DNA from: Acidovorax sp. SUPP3334
Lineage (GTDB): Bacteria > Pseudomonadota > Gammaproteobacteria > Burkholderiales > Burkholderiaceae_C
Length of the DNA stretch: 64,000 nucleotides
Reading direction: 5' to 3'
NCBI RefSeq assembly: GCF_030159055.1
Contig: NZ_BQXQ01000017.1
Location: 46,851 to 110,850, forward strand
The notes beneath the pieces are model-generated. The model was not told where the DNA came from and did not search any database. It saw only the letters and a list, made by a program, of their open reading frames with translations. Below are positions 8,999 through 17,213 of this stretch, piece after piece. The position numbers and the translations under genes are program-made. Each line of letters begins with the position of its first letter. Positions within the stretch are counted from its first letter, which is position 1.

Positions 8999-9748
8999 TC
9001 AGGCCAGGGTGTCCCAGATCAGCTTGGCACCCACGAGCATGGTGCCAGCCAGAAACACTGTTTTCATTCGCGCAGGCGACAGCACCCTGGCCACCCAGGC
9101 GCCCAGCACACCGCCCAGTGCACAGCCGATGAAGAGGGGAATGCCCCACTGGAAATCGACCACCCCATGGGTGATGAAGGTCGTCACGGAAGACCCGATC
9201 ACCAGCAGGTTGAGCCGCGTCATCACCGAAGCGCTGTCGGAAAACGACAGCCCGAAGAAATGCATCAGCGCAAAGATGAGAAACGTGCCGAACCCCGCGC
9301 CGAAGAATCCTGAATACACGCACAGCGCGAAAATGGTGGCGATCCCGGCAAGCGGCAGCTTGCTGGAGGCTTGCGGCTTGGCCGTGCTGGCGCAAAAGTC
9401 GGTGCGGTAGGTGATCCACAGCACGACCGCCATCATGGCGGCGACGAGAATCCGCAACACCCGGTCATCGACGCCCGTGACGATCAGCGAGCCCATGATG
9501 GACCCCGCCACGGCCAGGGGCCACAGCACCCAGGGAATTTGTACCGGAGCGCTCACGGCCCGGCGATGGGCGAGCGTGCCGGTGAAGAACGAGCCCACGA
9601 GCGCGAACTTGACGGTGGCGATCGCCACCGCCGCCGAGTGCCCCATCAGCAGCAGCAGCGGCACCCCGATGGTCACGCCCCCGCCCACCGTGACGGCAAC
9701 GCCCCCCACCAGCAGCCCCATCAGGGCCATTGCCCAGAGCATCACCAT
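8999..9748 (-). CDS. TauE/SafE-family membrane permease
   Basis: A 249-residue integral membrane protein with about eight hydrophobic segments in two repeats, each opening with a glycine-rich helix (GLLVGGVAVTVGGGVTIGVPLLL and YSGFFGAGFGTFLIFALMH), typical of the TauE/SafE anion-exporter family. Members move sulfite, sulfoacetate or other small organic anions across the inner membrane. Its start overlaps the stop of the carbamoyltransferase-like gene by seven bases (ATG at 9748, that stop ending at 9742), so the two are translationally linked and probably share a pathway. The substrate is unknown. Confidence 0.85.
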   Translation of the reverse strand: MVMLWAMALMGLLVGGVAVTVGGGVTIGVPLLLLMGHSAAVAIATVKFALVGSFFTGTLAHRRAVSAPVQIPWVLWPLAVAGSIMGSLIVTGVDDRVLRILVAAMMAVVLWITYRTDFCASTAKPQASSKLPLAGIATIFALCVYSGFFGAGFGTFLIFALMHFFGLSFSDSASVMTRLNLLVIGSSVTTFITHGVVDFQWGIPLFIGCALGGVLGAWVARVLSPARMKTVFLAGTMLVGAKLIWDTLA

Positions 9749-10770
9749 GTGAGGGATGGCTCGTCGTTGCGCAGCACTTCGATGGCGCGGCGCGACATGG
9801 CATCGGCCATGTGCAGCCCGCCCGGGCCACCGCCGCCCCCGCTACCGCTGGAATGCGCCATGTAGCGGCGCAGCACGGCCATGCGCAGGGGCACGCCGTA
9901 GGCCGCCTGCAAAAAATACTTGTTCTGGGGCGTGGCGTCCACGTCGGTGTCCAGTTCTTCGGTGCGGGGCAGGCAGTGCATCACGGCCAGCCAGGGCGGC
10001 GCCTTGGCCAGCAATTCGCGGTGCACGCGGCACCGATCCAGTTGCCGCTGGTACAGCGCGCCATCGCTGAATTTTTCGCGCTGCACACGCACGACGTACA
10101 GCAGATCGACCTGCCCCATCATGGCCTGCACCGAGGCGTGCAGGCGGATGGGCCGGCCGGCTGCGGCGACCAGGGCGGCCGGCAGGGGACTGCCTTCGTC
10201 GGCCTCGTTGGCGGCATCGACGGCATGGAGTTCGATGTTGTTGAACAGCTTCAATCCGGCGAGCAGCGACTTGGCCGCGCGCGAGTACCGCAATCCCCCG
10301 ACGAAACCCACACGCAGGCCGTCGATGGTGTCGAAGTGCTCGCGTGCGGTGTACAGGTCGATCAGGGTCTGGGTGGGGTGCCGGCCGAGCCCCTCGCCCG
10401 CGTTGATCAGCGGTACGTCGATGGTCTCGGTGATCTGCTCCATGACGCCATGGTCCGGGTGCCTGGCGATGAGCGCATCGGCGTAGTAGCCCGCCATGCG
10501 GGTGGTGTCGAGCAGGCTCTCCCCCAGGCTCTGGCGGGTGCTGTGCATGTCGAAAACGCTCAGTACGCGGGCACCGAGCCGGTAGGCTGCGGATTCGAAA
10601 CTCAACCGCGTTCGCGTGCTGGGCTGGCAAAACAGGGTGAAGACGATCCTTCCGGACAGCGCGTTTCCGAACGACTCGGGAAACCGGCGGATGTCATCGG
10701 CATCGGAGAACAGCGATTCGATGTCTTCGCGCGACAGATCTTCGATGGAAATCAGATTTTTTGAGGCCAT
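9742..10770 (-). CDS. Aspartate/ornithine carbamoyltransferase-family protein
   Basis: A 342-residue protein of the ATCase/OTCase fold. The carbamoyl-phosphate motif STRTRLSFE, the NAGEGLGRHPTQTLIDLYT motif, the arginine of GGLRYSRAAKSL and the aspartate-contacting RVQREKF all resemble PyrB. Two features are atypical. The 80s loop reads SLGESLLDT where ATCase has KGETLADT, losing the catalytic lysine. The HPLPR segment is MHCLPRTEE, closer to the HCLP of ornithine transcarbamylases. A glycine-rich stretch and about 30 extra residues follow at the C-terminus. It overlaps a TauE/SafE permease gene and is divergent from a LysR gene, unlike housekeeping pyrB. A catabolic or specialised carbamoyl-transfer role is inferred. 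Confidence 0.78.
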   Translation of the reverse strand: MASKNLISIEDLSREDIESLFSDADDIRRFPESFGNALSGRIVFTLFCQPSTRTRLSFESAAYRLGARVLSVFDMHSTRQSLGESLLDTTRMAGYYADALIARHPDHGVMEQITETIDVPLINAGEGLGRHPTQTLIDLYTAREHFDTIDGLRVGFVGGLRYSRAAKSLLAGLKLFNNIELHAVDAANEADEGSPLPAALVAAAGRPIRLHASVQAMMGQVDLLYVVRVQREKFSDGALYQRQLDRCRVHRELLAKAPPWLAVMHCLPRTEELDTDVDATPQNKYFLQAAYGVPLRMAVLRRYMAHSSGSGGGGGPGGLHMADAMSRRAIEVLRNDEPSLTW

Positions 10771-10807
10771 GCGCCCTCAATCATTGCAGCTCAGACAAAC
10801 ACAAGGC

Positions 10808-10838
10808 GCTATCGGTGCGCGCTTTGCGCACCGATAGC
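10808..10838. repeat. Perfect 13-bp inverted repeat in divergent region
   Basis: GCTATCGGTGCGC and its exact complement flank a five-base loop (GCTTT). It lies 37 bp upstream of the carbamoyltransferase-like start and about 120 bp upstream of the LysR start. It could be an operator, an mRNA 5' hairpin, or a variant of the GCTAT...ATAGC elements that recur in this window (ends GCTAT/ATAGC). It lacks a T tract, so it is not a classic terminator. Confidence 0.6.
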
Positions 10839-10935
10839 AGCTTGCTACCTCCCTCCCGGCTTTATTCTTATCCTGGAGATTTTTTATGTGCGTTGAATAT
10901 TGACGGCAATGCTTCCATAAGTGAAGATTTGCAGT

Positions 10936-10952
10936 CTTATACAAAACATAAG
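10936..10952. promoter_or_regulatory. LysR-type box (CTTAT-N7-ATAAG)
   Basis: CTTAT-N7-ATAAG contains a T-N11-A core of the kind LysR-type regulators bind. It ends eight bases before the ATG of the LysR gene at 10961, within the region shared with the divergent carbamoyltransferase-like gene. Position suggests autoregulation. The match is short and could be chance. Confidence 0.35.
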
Positions 10953-10960
10953 CTAAGCCT

Positions 10961-11881
10961 ATGGAACGTACCTTGGATCTCGATCAATTACGAACCTTCG
11001 CGCTGGTGCTGGAACTGGGGAGTTTTTCTGCTGCGGCACTTCGGCTGGGTGTGACCCAGCCTGCGGTGAGCCTGCAGGTGAGAAATCTGGAGCGCCGCCT
11101 TTCGGTCAGGCTCATCGAGCGGCTGGGCCGCCGCGTGGGGCCCACACCGGCAGGCGCCGATCTGCTGGCACATGTTCCGCATGTGTCGGCCGCAGTGGCC
11201 AACGCCGTGAGCGCCGCGACGTTCCACTCCGCGGGGGTCACCGGGCGGGTTCGCCTGGGCACGGGGCTGACCTCGTGCCTGTACCTGCTGCCGCCCATCC
11301 TGCATGACCTGCGGCGGCGCTATCCGTCGTTGAGCATCATCGTGAGCACCGGCAACACCGACGACTACGTGCGCCGCATCGAGGACAACTCGATCGACGC
11401 CGCCATCGTGACGCTGCCCATCGTCTCGCGGGCCGTGGCCGCCATTCCCATCGTGCAAGACGAGTTGATGGCCATCTGCCGCCGCGGCACGTGCGATTGG
11501 CCGGCGGCGGTCACCCCGCAGATGCTGAACCAGTACCCGCTCGTGAAGTTCGAGCCGGGCAGCAGCACGCGCGGCATCGTCGATGCCTGGCTGAGCACCG
11601 GCGGCGGGGCGCCCCCGCCCGCTGCCGTGATGGAGTTCGACAGCGTCGAAGCCATCAAGGCGATGGTGGCGGCCGGGCTGGGCTGCAGCATCCTGCCGCG
11701 CATGGCCCTGTCGGGCTACAACCGCCGCAACGATGACCTGGAGCTGCGGCCCCTGGACCCGCCGCTGTACCGCACGCAAGCCATCATCACCCGCCACGAC
11801 AAACCCATGAACCGGGGCTTGCAGAAAGTGATCGAGGCCATCGTCGAAGGCGGCAAGGCAGCGGCGCCACCGGGTCGCTGA
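10961..11881 (+). CDS. LysR-family transcriptional regulator
   Basis: A 306-residue LysR-type regulator. The N-terminal winged HTH is clear (LDQLRTFALVLELGSFSAAALRL then TQPAVSLQVRNLERRLSVRL), followed by a substrate-binding-like effector domain from about residue 95 to 290. It is transcribed divergently from the carbamoyltransferase-like/TauE pair, the usual arrangement for a LysR controlling its neighbours. An inverted repeat and a T-N11-A box lie between them. The effector is unknown. The AEC transporter gene 61 bp downstream on the same strand could be part of the same regulon. Confidence 0.9.
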   Translation: MERTLDLDQLRTFALVLELGSFSAAALRLGVTQPAVSLQVRNLERRLSVRLIERLGRRVGPTPAGADLLAHVPHVSAAVANAVSAATFHSAGVTGRVRLGTGLTSCLYLLPPILHDLRRRYPSLSIIVSTGNTDDYVRRIEDNSIDAAIVTLPIVSRAVAAIPIVQDELMAICRRGTCDWPAAVTPQMLNQYPLVKFEPGSSTRGIVDAWLSTGGGAPPPAAVMEFDSVEAIKAMVAAGLGCSILPRMALSGYNRRNDDLELRPLDPPLYRTQAIITRHDKPMNRGLQKVIEAIVEGGKAAAPPGR

Positions 11882-11942
11882 GGCGTCTCGCCCGCCGCGG
11901 CATCGGCCAAGGGGCGGACAGCCGCGCGTTATCCTGCACGCC

Positions 11943-12848
11943 GTGAATTACGCGCAGCTCCTTTTCCCCGACTTTGCCCTCATCCTATGCGGCTACCTCG
12001 TGTGCCGCTACACACCACTCAACCGCAGCGTCTGGCAGCCGGTGGAGAGCCTGGTGTACTACCTGCTCTTTCCCGTCCTGCTGTTCCAGTCGATCGTCAA
12101 AAGCCCCATCCACATCGGCGAGGCTTCGGGGCTGATCGGCGCGGGCGTGGCGACGGGCCTGGTGGGCATTGCGCTGGCCTACAGCCTGCCATGGCTGCCG
12201 GGGCTGCGAGGCCGCATCGACCCGCGCGACCATGCGGCCAGCGCCCAGATCGCCTTCCGCTTCAACTCGTTCATCGGCCTGGCGCTGGCGGAACGGCTGG
12301 CCGGTGCGCAGGGCCTCTTGCTGATCGCCGTGCTGATCGGGGTGTGCGTGCCGCTGTTCAACGTGGCCGCGGTGTGGCCCATGGCACGCACGGGGCAGCA
12401 CGGGTTCTTGCAAGCACTGCTGCGCAATCCGCTCATCGTGGCCACCGGCTCCGGGCTGGCGGCGAATCTGATGGGCTTTCACATTCCGGTCTGGATGGAG
12501 CCCACGGTGAGCCGCATCAGCGCAGCGTCGCTGGCGCTGGGGCTCATGGCGGCGGGCGCGGGCATGCAGTTCGGGCTGCTCACGCGGGGCAAGCTGCTGT
12601 CGGCTTCGGTGCTGACCATCCGGCATCTGGTGCAGCCCGTGATCGCATTCGGCATGGCGCAGTTGCTGCGGCTCGATGCCGTGCAGACCACGGTGCTGCT
12701 GGCGTTTTCCGCCCTGCCCACCGCGTCCACCTGCTACGTGCTGGCGGCGCGCATGGGCTACAACGGCCCGTACGTGGCGGGACTGGTCACGCTTTCCACG
12801 CTGCTGGGCGTGTTCAGCCTGCCGTTCGCATTGGCCGTGCTGCGGTAG
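11943..12848 (+). CDS. AEC-family transporter
   Basis: A 301-residue membrane protein of the auxin efflux carrier (AEC) family, with around ten hydrophobic segments. The opening FPDFALILCGYLVCRYT, the N-x-F segment FRFNSFIGLALAE and the C-terminal FSALPTASTCYVLA loop with YNGPYVAG are characteristic. Bacterial members transport malate, malonate or other carboxylates. The start is GTG at 11943. It follows the LysR gene in the same direction. The substrate cannot be inferred from sequence. Confidence 0.87.
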   Translation: MNYAQLLFPDFALILCGYLVCRYTPLNRSVWQPVESLVYYLLFPVLLFQSIVKSPIHIGEASGLIGAGVATGLVGIALAYSLPWLPGLRGRIDPRDHAASAQIAFRFNSFIGLALAERLAGAQGLLLIAVLIGVCVPLFNVAAVWPMARTGQHGFLQALLRNPLIVATGSGLAANLMGFHIPVWMEPTVSRISAASLALGLMAAGAGMQFGLLTRGKLLSASVLTIRHLVQPVIAFGMAQLLRLDAVQTTVLLAFSALPTASTCYVLAARMGYNGPYVAGLVTLSTLLGVFSLPFALAVLR

Positions 12849-12890
12849 GCGGCACGTCGCCCGGCAGCCCGCCACACGATCGCCCACCGA

Positions 12891-13643
12891 TCACCACACG
12901 CCCATCCACCGCAGCATCGCCGCCATCGCCGGCATGAGCAGCGCGGTGGCGATGCCGTTGAGCGCCATGGCCAGCGCGGCGAACGAGCCTGCGGTCGGGT
13001 TCGTCTGCAACTCGCGCGCGGTGCCGATGGCATGCGCGGTCAAACCCACGGCGAAGCCGCGCACCACGGGGTCGTCGTTCAGCCGCAGCAGGCGCAGCAG
13101 CGGCCCCGCGATCACCGCGCCGGCGATGCCCGTGATGGCAACAGCCACCGCCGCCAGCGAGGCGATGCCGCCCAGGCGCTCCGCCACCGCGGTGGCGATG
13201 GGAATGGTGGCGGATTTGGGAGCCAGCGACATCAGCGTCTGCAGCGAGCCGCCCAACGCCCAGGCCACCAGCACCGCCGACGCGATGGCCGCCACCGACC
13301 CGGCCAGCAGCGCGACGGCCACCGGCAGCCATATCTGCCGGATCCTGCCCAGTTGGCCGTAGAGCGGCACCGCCAGCGCCACCGTGGCCGGGCCGACGAA
13401 AAAGTGGATCAACTGCACGCCTTCGAAGTACACCGGATACGGCACGCCGAGCACCAGCAGCACGCACACGATGCCCACCACCGCCGTCAGCACGGGCAGC
13501 AGGAAAGGGTTGTTGCCGCTGCGGCGGTACAGCCACACCGCGGCCAGATAGGCCAGCAGCGTGAGCGCCAGCCAGGGCAGCGGCGAACGCTGCAGCGCCC
13601 CCAATGCGGCCAAGCCCGTGACGGCAGTGATCGGGTCGGTCAT
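12891..13643 (-). CDS. lrgB: LrgB-family membrane protein
   Basis: A 250-residue polytopic membrane protein of the LrgB/CidB family, recognisable from GVQLIHFFVGPATVALAVPLY, the LAPKSATIPIATAVAERLGG segment and the closing AHAIGTARELQ...AGSFAALAM. The Lrg/Cid pair was described as holin-like modulators of murein hydrolase export. Later work links LrgAB homologues to pyruvate or glycolate transport. It starts 10 bp downstream of the lrgA stop and the two form a two-gene operon. It is convergent with the AEC transporter (42-bp gap). Confidence 0.9.
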   Translation of the reverse strand: MTDPITAVTGLAALGALQRSPLPWLALTLLAYLAAVWLYRRSGNNPFLLPVLTAVVGIVCVLLVLGVPYPVYFEGVQLIHFFVGPATVALAVPLYGQLGRIRQIWLPVAVALLAGSVAAIASAVLVAWALGGSLQTLMSLAPKSATIPIATAVAERLGGIASLAAVAVAITGIAGAVIAGPLLRLLRLNDDPVVRGFAVGLTAHAIGTARELQTNPTAGSFAALAMALNGIATALLMPAMAAMLRWMGVW

Positions 13644-13653
13644 GCGGAGGCCC

Positions 13654-14013
13654 TCATGCCGGCGGTTCCGAGGGCTTGGCGCGGAGCAGCAGCCAGTGCA
13701 GGGTGAGCGCGGTCACCGCCATGGTCACGGCGGCGCCGACGATGCAGGCGATGAGAAAAGGCTTCCACTCGTCTGCCACGCGGCCGAAATGCACCATCAC
13801 GCCGGTCACGGTCGGAATGAAGAGCAGCATCATGTGCTGCAGCAGGGTCGAGGCCGTGGACTGCAGCGCCTCGGGCACGCGCCGGCGCCAGGCCAGCCAC
13901 CCCAGCAGGAGGAGCATGCCCACCAGCGCCCCCGGCAAGGGCCAGCCGGTCAGGCGCACCGTGGCCTCCCCCAGCAGCTGGAACGCGATGAGCAGGAACA
14001 GGGCGTAGATCAT
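13654..14013 (-). CDS. lrgA: CidA/LrgA-family membrane protein
   Basis: A 119-residue protein with four hydrophobic segments, matching the LrgA/CidA family (FQLLGEATVRLTGWPLPGALVGML and LLFIPTVTGVMVHFG). It is the small partner of LrgB, encoded directly downstream, in a system that affects murein hydrolase activity or small-carboxylate transport. ATG 14013 gives the normal family length. The frame is open further upstream, but that part carries no family similarity and would run towards the queG 3' end. Confidence 0.87.
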   Translation of the reverse strand: MIYALFLLIAFQLLGEATVRLTGWPLPGALVGMLLLLGWLAWRRRVPEALQSTASTLLQHMMLLFIPTVTGVMVHFGRVADEWKPFLIACIVGAAVTMAVTALTLHWLLLRAKPSEPPA

Positions 14014-14084
14014 GGGCAGCGCGGTATTGTCGGCCAGGCTCGCCCGGCCGGCGATGGGACATTCGGCATTCGGGCGCATTCGAT

Positions 14085-14134
14085 TGCTATTTAATTGATA
14101 GCGTAATGCCGCCGTATTCATTGCGCTGGAGGCC
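14085..14134 (-). repeat. 50-bp palindromic element at the queG 3' end
   Basis: Read on the minus strand, the element opens with GGCCTCCAGCGC, continues with 20 bases and ends in the palindrome GCTATCAATTAAATAGCA. It encodes the last residues of QueG and its stop codon. The copies at 29040-29089 and 25950-25999 have the same total length and layout, and 58711-58744 is a partial copy of the same core. Confidence 0.7.
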
Positions 14135-15235
14135 TTTTTGACCCAAACCCCATTCCACGTGCTCCCGCACCAGCGGGCTCGGGTCCGAGGCGCGGGACTG
14201 CAGGGCGGCCTGCACGCCAGGGTCGCCCGTGGCCCGCAGGGCATTGCCCAATGCCACGGCCACATTGCGCAGCCAGCGCTCATGCCCGATGCGGCGGATG
14301 GGACCGCCCTCCGTCATGCGCAAAAACGTGGGCTCGTCCCATGAAAACAGGTGGGCCAACTGCTGGCCCGCCAGGCCCGGCCGCGCGTCGAAATCGGGCA
14401 GGCGGCTGGTCTGCGCGAACTTGTTCCAGGGGCACACCAACTGGCAGTCGTCGCAGCCGTAGATGCGGTTGCCCATCAAGGGCCGCAGTTCGGCGGGAAT
14501 GGGGCCTGCGTGCTCGATCGTGAGGTAAGAGATGCAACGCCGGGCATCCACCCGGTGCGGCGCGACGATCGCCTGCGTGGGGCAGATGTCCAGGCACGCC
14601 TGGCAACTGCCGCAGTGCGCGGTGACCGGCTCGCTGGGGTCGAGCGCCATGTCCACGTAGATCTCGCCCAGGAAGAACATCGACCCCGCCTCCCGGTTGA
14701 GCACCAGCGTGTGCTTGCCGCGCCAGCCCTGGCCGCTGCGGCTGGCCAGCTCGGCTTCGAGGACGGGTGCCGAATCGGTGAACACCCGGTGACCGATCGG
14801 GCCCACGGCCTCGCCGATCCGGTCGGCCAGCTTCTGCAGGCGCTGGCGCAGCACCTTGTGATAGTCGCGCCCCCGGGCATAGACCGAGACGATGCCTTCC
14901 GCAGGGCGCTCCAGCCGCGCGAATTCGATCGCCTGCCAGCCGGGGCCCGGTGCATTAGCGCCCGCCGGCGCGCCCTGCACGGGCGTGTCGCGCGGCAGAT
15001 AGTCCATGCGCGCGGTGATCACGCTGACCGTGCCGGGCACCAGTTCGGCGGGGCGGGCGCGGCGCAGGCCGTGCGCCTGCATGTAATGCATCTCGCCATG
15101 GAACCCTTGCGCCAGCCACTGCATCAACCCCGGTTCTGCGGACGACAAGTCCACACCGGCCACGCCGATTTGGGAGAATCCCAGTTCGCGGGCCCAGCCT
15201 TGCATTTGAGGAACGAGTTGACTGCTGCTGAACAT
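14087..15235 (-). CDS. queG: Epoxyqueuosine reductase
   Basis: A 382-residue cobalamin-dependent iron-sulfur enzyme catalysing the last step of queuosine biosynthesis in tRNA. The N-terminal domain runs to about 175; YHKVLRQRLQKLA and the FTDSAPVLEAELASRSGQGWRGKHT block are family hallmarks. Two 4Fe-4S motifs follow: CGSCQACLDICPTQAI and CDDCQLVCPWN. HEAT-like repeats form the C-terminus. The final residues (about GLQRNEYGGITLSIK) are encoded by a 50-bp palindromic element that supplies the stop codon, so this tail is probably strain- or lineage-specific. It is divergent from tsaE. ATG 15235 is the family-like start. Confidence 0.92.
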   Translation of the reverse strand: MFSSSQLVPQMQGWARELGFSQIGVAGVDLSSAEPGLMQWLAQGFHGEMHYMQAHGLRRARPAELVPGTVSVITARMDYLPRDTPVQGAPAGANAPGPGWQAIEFARLERPAEGIVSVYARGRDYHKVLRQRLQKLADRIGEAVGPIGHRVFTDSAPVLEAELASRSGQGWRGKHTLVLNREAGSMFFLGEIYVDMALDPSEPVTAHCGSCQACLDICPTQAIVAPHRVDARRCISYLTIEHAGPIPAELRPLMGNRIYGCDDCQLVCPWNKFAQTSRLPDFDARPGLAGQQLAHLFSWDEPTFLRMTEGGPIRRIGHERWLRNVAVALGNALRATGDPGVQAALQSRASDPSPLVREHVEWGLGQKGLQRNEYGGITLSIK

Positions 15236-15280
15236 CACCACCGGATTGTAGAAAGCCCCCCTGCCGACGCGCCCGTCGCG

Positions 15281-15733
15281 TTGCGCTGGCACAGCGAGGA
15301 AGACACGGCCGCCTTCGCCGCGCGCCTGGCAGCGCAGCCCCTGATCGCCAACGCCTTCATCACGCTGCACGGCGACCTGGGGGCCGGCAAGACCACGCTG
15401 GTGCGCCACCTGCTGCGCGCGCTGGGGGTGCAGGGCCGCATCAAGAGCCCGACCTATGCCGTGGTGGAGCCGCACGAGGCGCCGGGGCTGGCCATCTGGC
15501 ATTTCGACTTCTACCGCTTCAGCGACCCTCGCGAATGGGAGGACGCCGGCTTTCGCGACATCTTCGCGGGCCCGGGCCTCAAGATCGCGGAATGGCCCGA
15601 GAAGGCCGCCGCGCTCATCCCCGTTGAAGACCTTGCTATACACATTGAAGCGACCGATGATGCCGAGCGGCACGTCACCCTTCAGGCCCATACCGTTTCG
15701 GGCCGCACTCTCGCACAAGGATCGAAGGCATGA
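15281..15733 (+). CDS. tsaE: tRNA threonylcarbamoyladenosine ATPase TsaE
   Basis: A protein of about 150 residues with the TsaE P-loop GDLGAGKTTLVRHLLRALG, the SPTYAVVE switch segment and HFDFYRF, followed by the EWPEKAA motif. TsaE is the ATPase partner of TsaB/TsaD in t6A37 modification of ANN-decoding tRNAs. No ATG or GTG lies near the conserved N-terminus. TTG at 15281 (before RWHSEEDT) is the best start, with ATT at 15245 as alternative. The C-terminal part holds a GCTATACACATTGAAGC stretch resembling the window's palindromic elements. The stop overlaps the amiC ATG by four bases (ATGA). Confidence 0.85.
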   Translation: MRWHSEEDTAAFAARLAAQPLIANAFITLHGDLGAGKTTLVRHLLRALGVQGRIKSPTYAVVEPHEAPGLAIWHFDFYRFSDPREWEDAGFRDIFAGPGLKIAEWPEKAAALIPVEDLAIHIEATDDAERHVTLQAHTVSGRTLAQGSKA

Positions 15734-17169
15734 GCGAAGCGCCCTTCCCCCCCCAGCCCTCCCGCCGTTCGCTGCTGCAGGCAGGCACCCTCGTGCTGTT
15801 GCTGGGCACCCAGCAGATCGCGCGGGGCGCCAGCATTCTGGCGGTGCGCGTGTGGCCGGCACAGGACTATTCCCGCGTCACCATCGAATCCGACCGCCAG
15901 CTGGTGGCCAAGCAATTCTTCGTGACCACGCCGCCCCGTCTGGCAGTGGACATCGAAGGCATCGACCTGAACCCCGAGCTGCGCGAACTGGTTGCGAAGG
16001 TGAAGGCGGACGACCCCAACATCGCCGGCATCCGCGTGGGCCAGAACGCGCCCAACGTGGTGCGGCTGGTCGTGGACCTGAAGCGCGCCGCGCTGCCCCA
16101 GGTGTTCACGCTCCCCCCAATTGCGGCCTACCAGCATCGGCTGGTGTTCGATCTGTACCCGGCCGAACCCGAGGACCCGCTGGAGGCCCTGATTGCCGAA
16201 CGGCTGCGCGAGGCCCCGCCATCCGCGCCGCTGCCCAACATCGCCGCGGCCAAGCCCGGCACGCCCGGCGATCCCCTGGGCGAGCTGATCGCCCAGCAGA
16301 GCCAGCGGCCCGGCGCCCCGCCCCCGCCGGTCGGCCTGCCCGCGCCAGCGGCACCGGCCACGCCGCCGCCCGTCGTGGCGGCCGCCCCGACCCCGCCGCA
16401 TGCGCCGCCGCCCACGCCTGCCGCCCCCGCCATCGCGAAGGCGACCGACCGGCTCATCATCGTGGCGCTGGACCCGGGCCATGGGGGCGAAGACCCCGGC
16501 GCCACCGGCCCCGGCGGCACGCGCGAGAAAGACATCGTGCTCAAGGTGGCGTACCTGCTGCGCGACCGCATCAACGCCACCACGGTCGGCGGCAATCCGA
16601 TGCGGGCGTTTCTCACCCGCGACGCGGATTACTTCGTGCCCCTGGGCGTGCGCGTGGACAAGGCCCGCCGCGTGCAGGCCGACCTGTTCGTGAGCATCCA
16701 TGCCGATGCGTTCACCACGCCGGCCGCACGCGGCGCCAGCGTGTTCGCGCTGAGCCAGGGCGGCGCCTCCAGCTCTGCCGCCCGCTGGCTGGCCAACAAG
16801 GAAAACCAGTCCGACCTGATCGGCGGACTGAACGTGCGGGTGCAGGACCGGCATGTGCAAAGCGCCCTGCTCGACATGAGCACCACCGCGCAGATCAACG
16901 ACAGCCTGAAGCTCGGCAGCGTGCTGCTGGGCGAGATCGGCAGCATGGCCAAGCTGCACAAGCCCCGCGTGGAGCAGGCCGGCTTTGCCGTGCTCAAGGC
17001 ACCGGACATTCCCAGCGTGCTGGTGGAAACCGCCTTCATCAGCAACCCCGAAGAAGAAGCCAAGCTGCGCACTGCCGCCTACCAGCAGCAATTGGCCGAC
17101 GCGCTGATGCGCGGCATCACGCGATACTTCGCCAAGAATCCGCCGCTGGCGCGCAGCCGGTCCGTGTGA
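15730..17169 (+). CDS. amiC: N-acetylmuramoyl-L-alanine amidase AmiC
   Basis: A 479-residue exported zinc amidase that cleaves septal peptidoglycan during daughter-cell separation. The N-terminus has a Tat-type signal (PSRRSLLQAGTLVLLLG). An AMIN targeting domain (about 35-145) follows, then a long Ala/Pro-rich linker (about 190-240) and an Amidase_3 catalytic domain (about 245-470). Zinc and catalytic residues are visible in DPGHGGEDPGATG, TREKDIVLKVAY, FVSIHADA and VLVETAFISNPEEE. Translational coupling to tsaE is the usual Gram-negative arrangement. The linker is more repetitive than the domains and is probably disordered. Confidence 0.93.
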   Translation: MSEAPFPPQPSRRSLLQAGTLVLLLGTQQIARGASILAVRVWPAQDYSRVTIESDRQLVAKQFFVTTPPRLAVDIEGIDLNPELRELVAKVKADDPNIAGIRVGQNAPNVVRLVVDLKRAALPQVFTLPPIAAYQHRLVFDLYPAEPEDPLEALIAERLREAPPSAPLPNIAAAKPGTPGDPLGELIAQQSQRPGAPPPPVGLPAPAAPATPPPVVAAAPTPPHAPPPTPAAPAIAKATDRLIIVALDPGHGGEDPGATGPGGTREKDIVLKVAYLLRDRINATTVGGNPMRAFLTRDADYFVPLGVRVDKARRVQADLFVSIHADAFTTPAARGASVFALSQGGASSSAARWLANKENQSDLIGGLNVRVQDRHVQSALLDMSTTAQINDSLKLGSVLLGEIGSMAKLHKPRVEQAGFAVLKAPDIPSVLVETAFISNPEEEAKLRTAAYQQQLADALMRGITRYFAKNPPLARSRSV

Positions 17170-17213
17170 GCGCGCAGCCAGCGCAGCGGGCCGGCATTCA
17201 ACAGGAGGATCCC

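Noticed and set aside
14351..15280. Upstream extension of the tsaE frame
   Set aside because: It is antisense to queG and has no TsaE similarity before RWHSEEDT.
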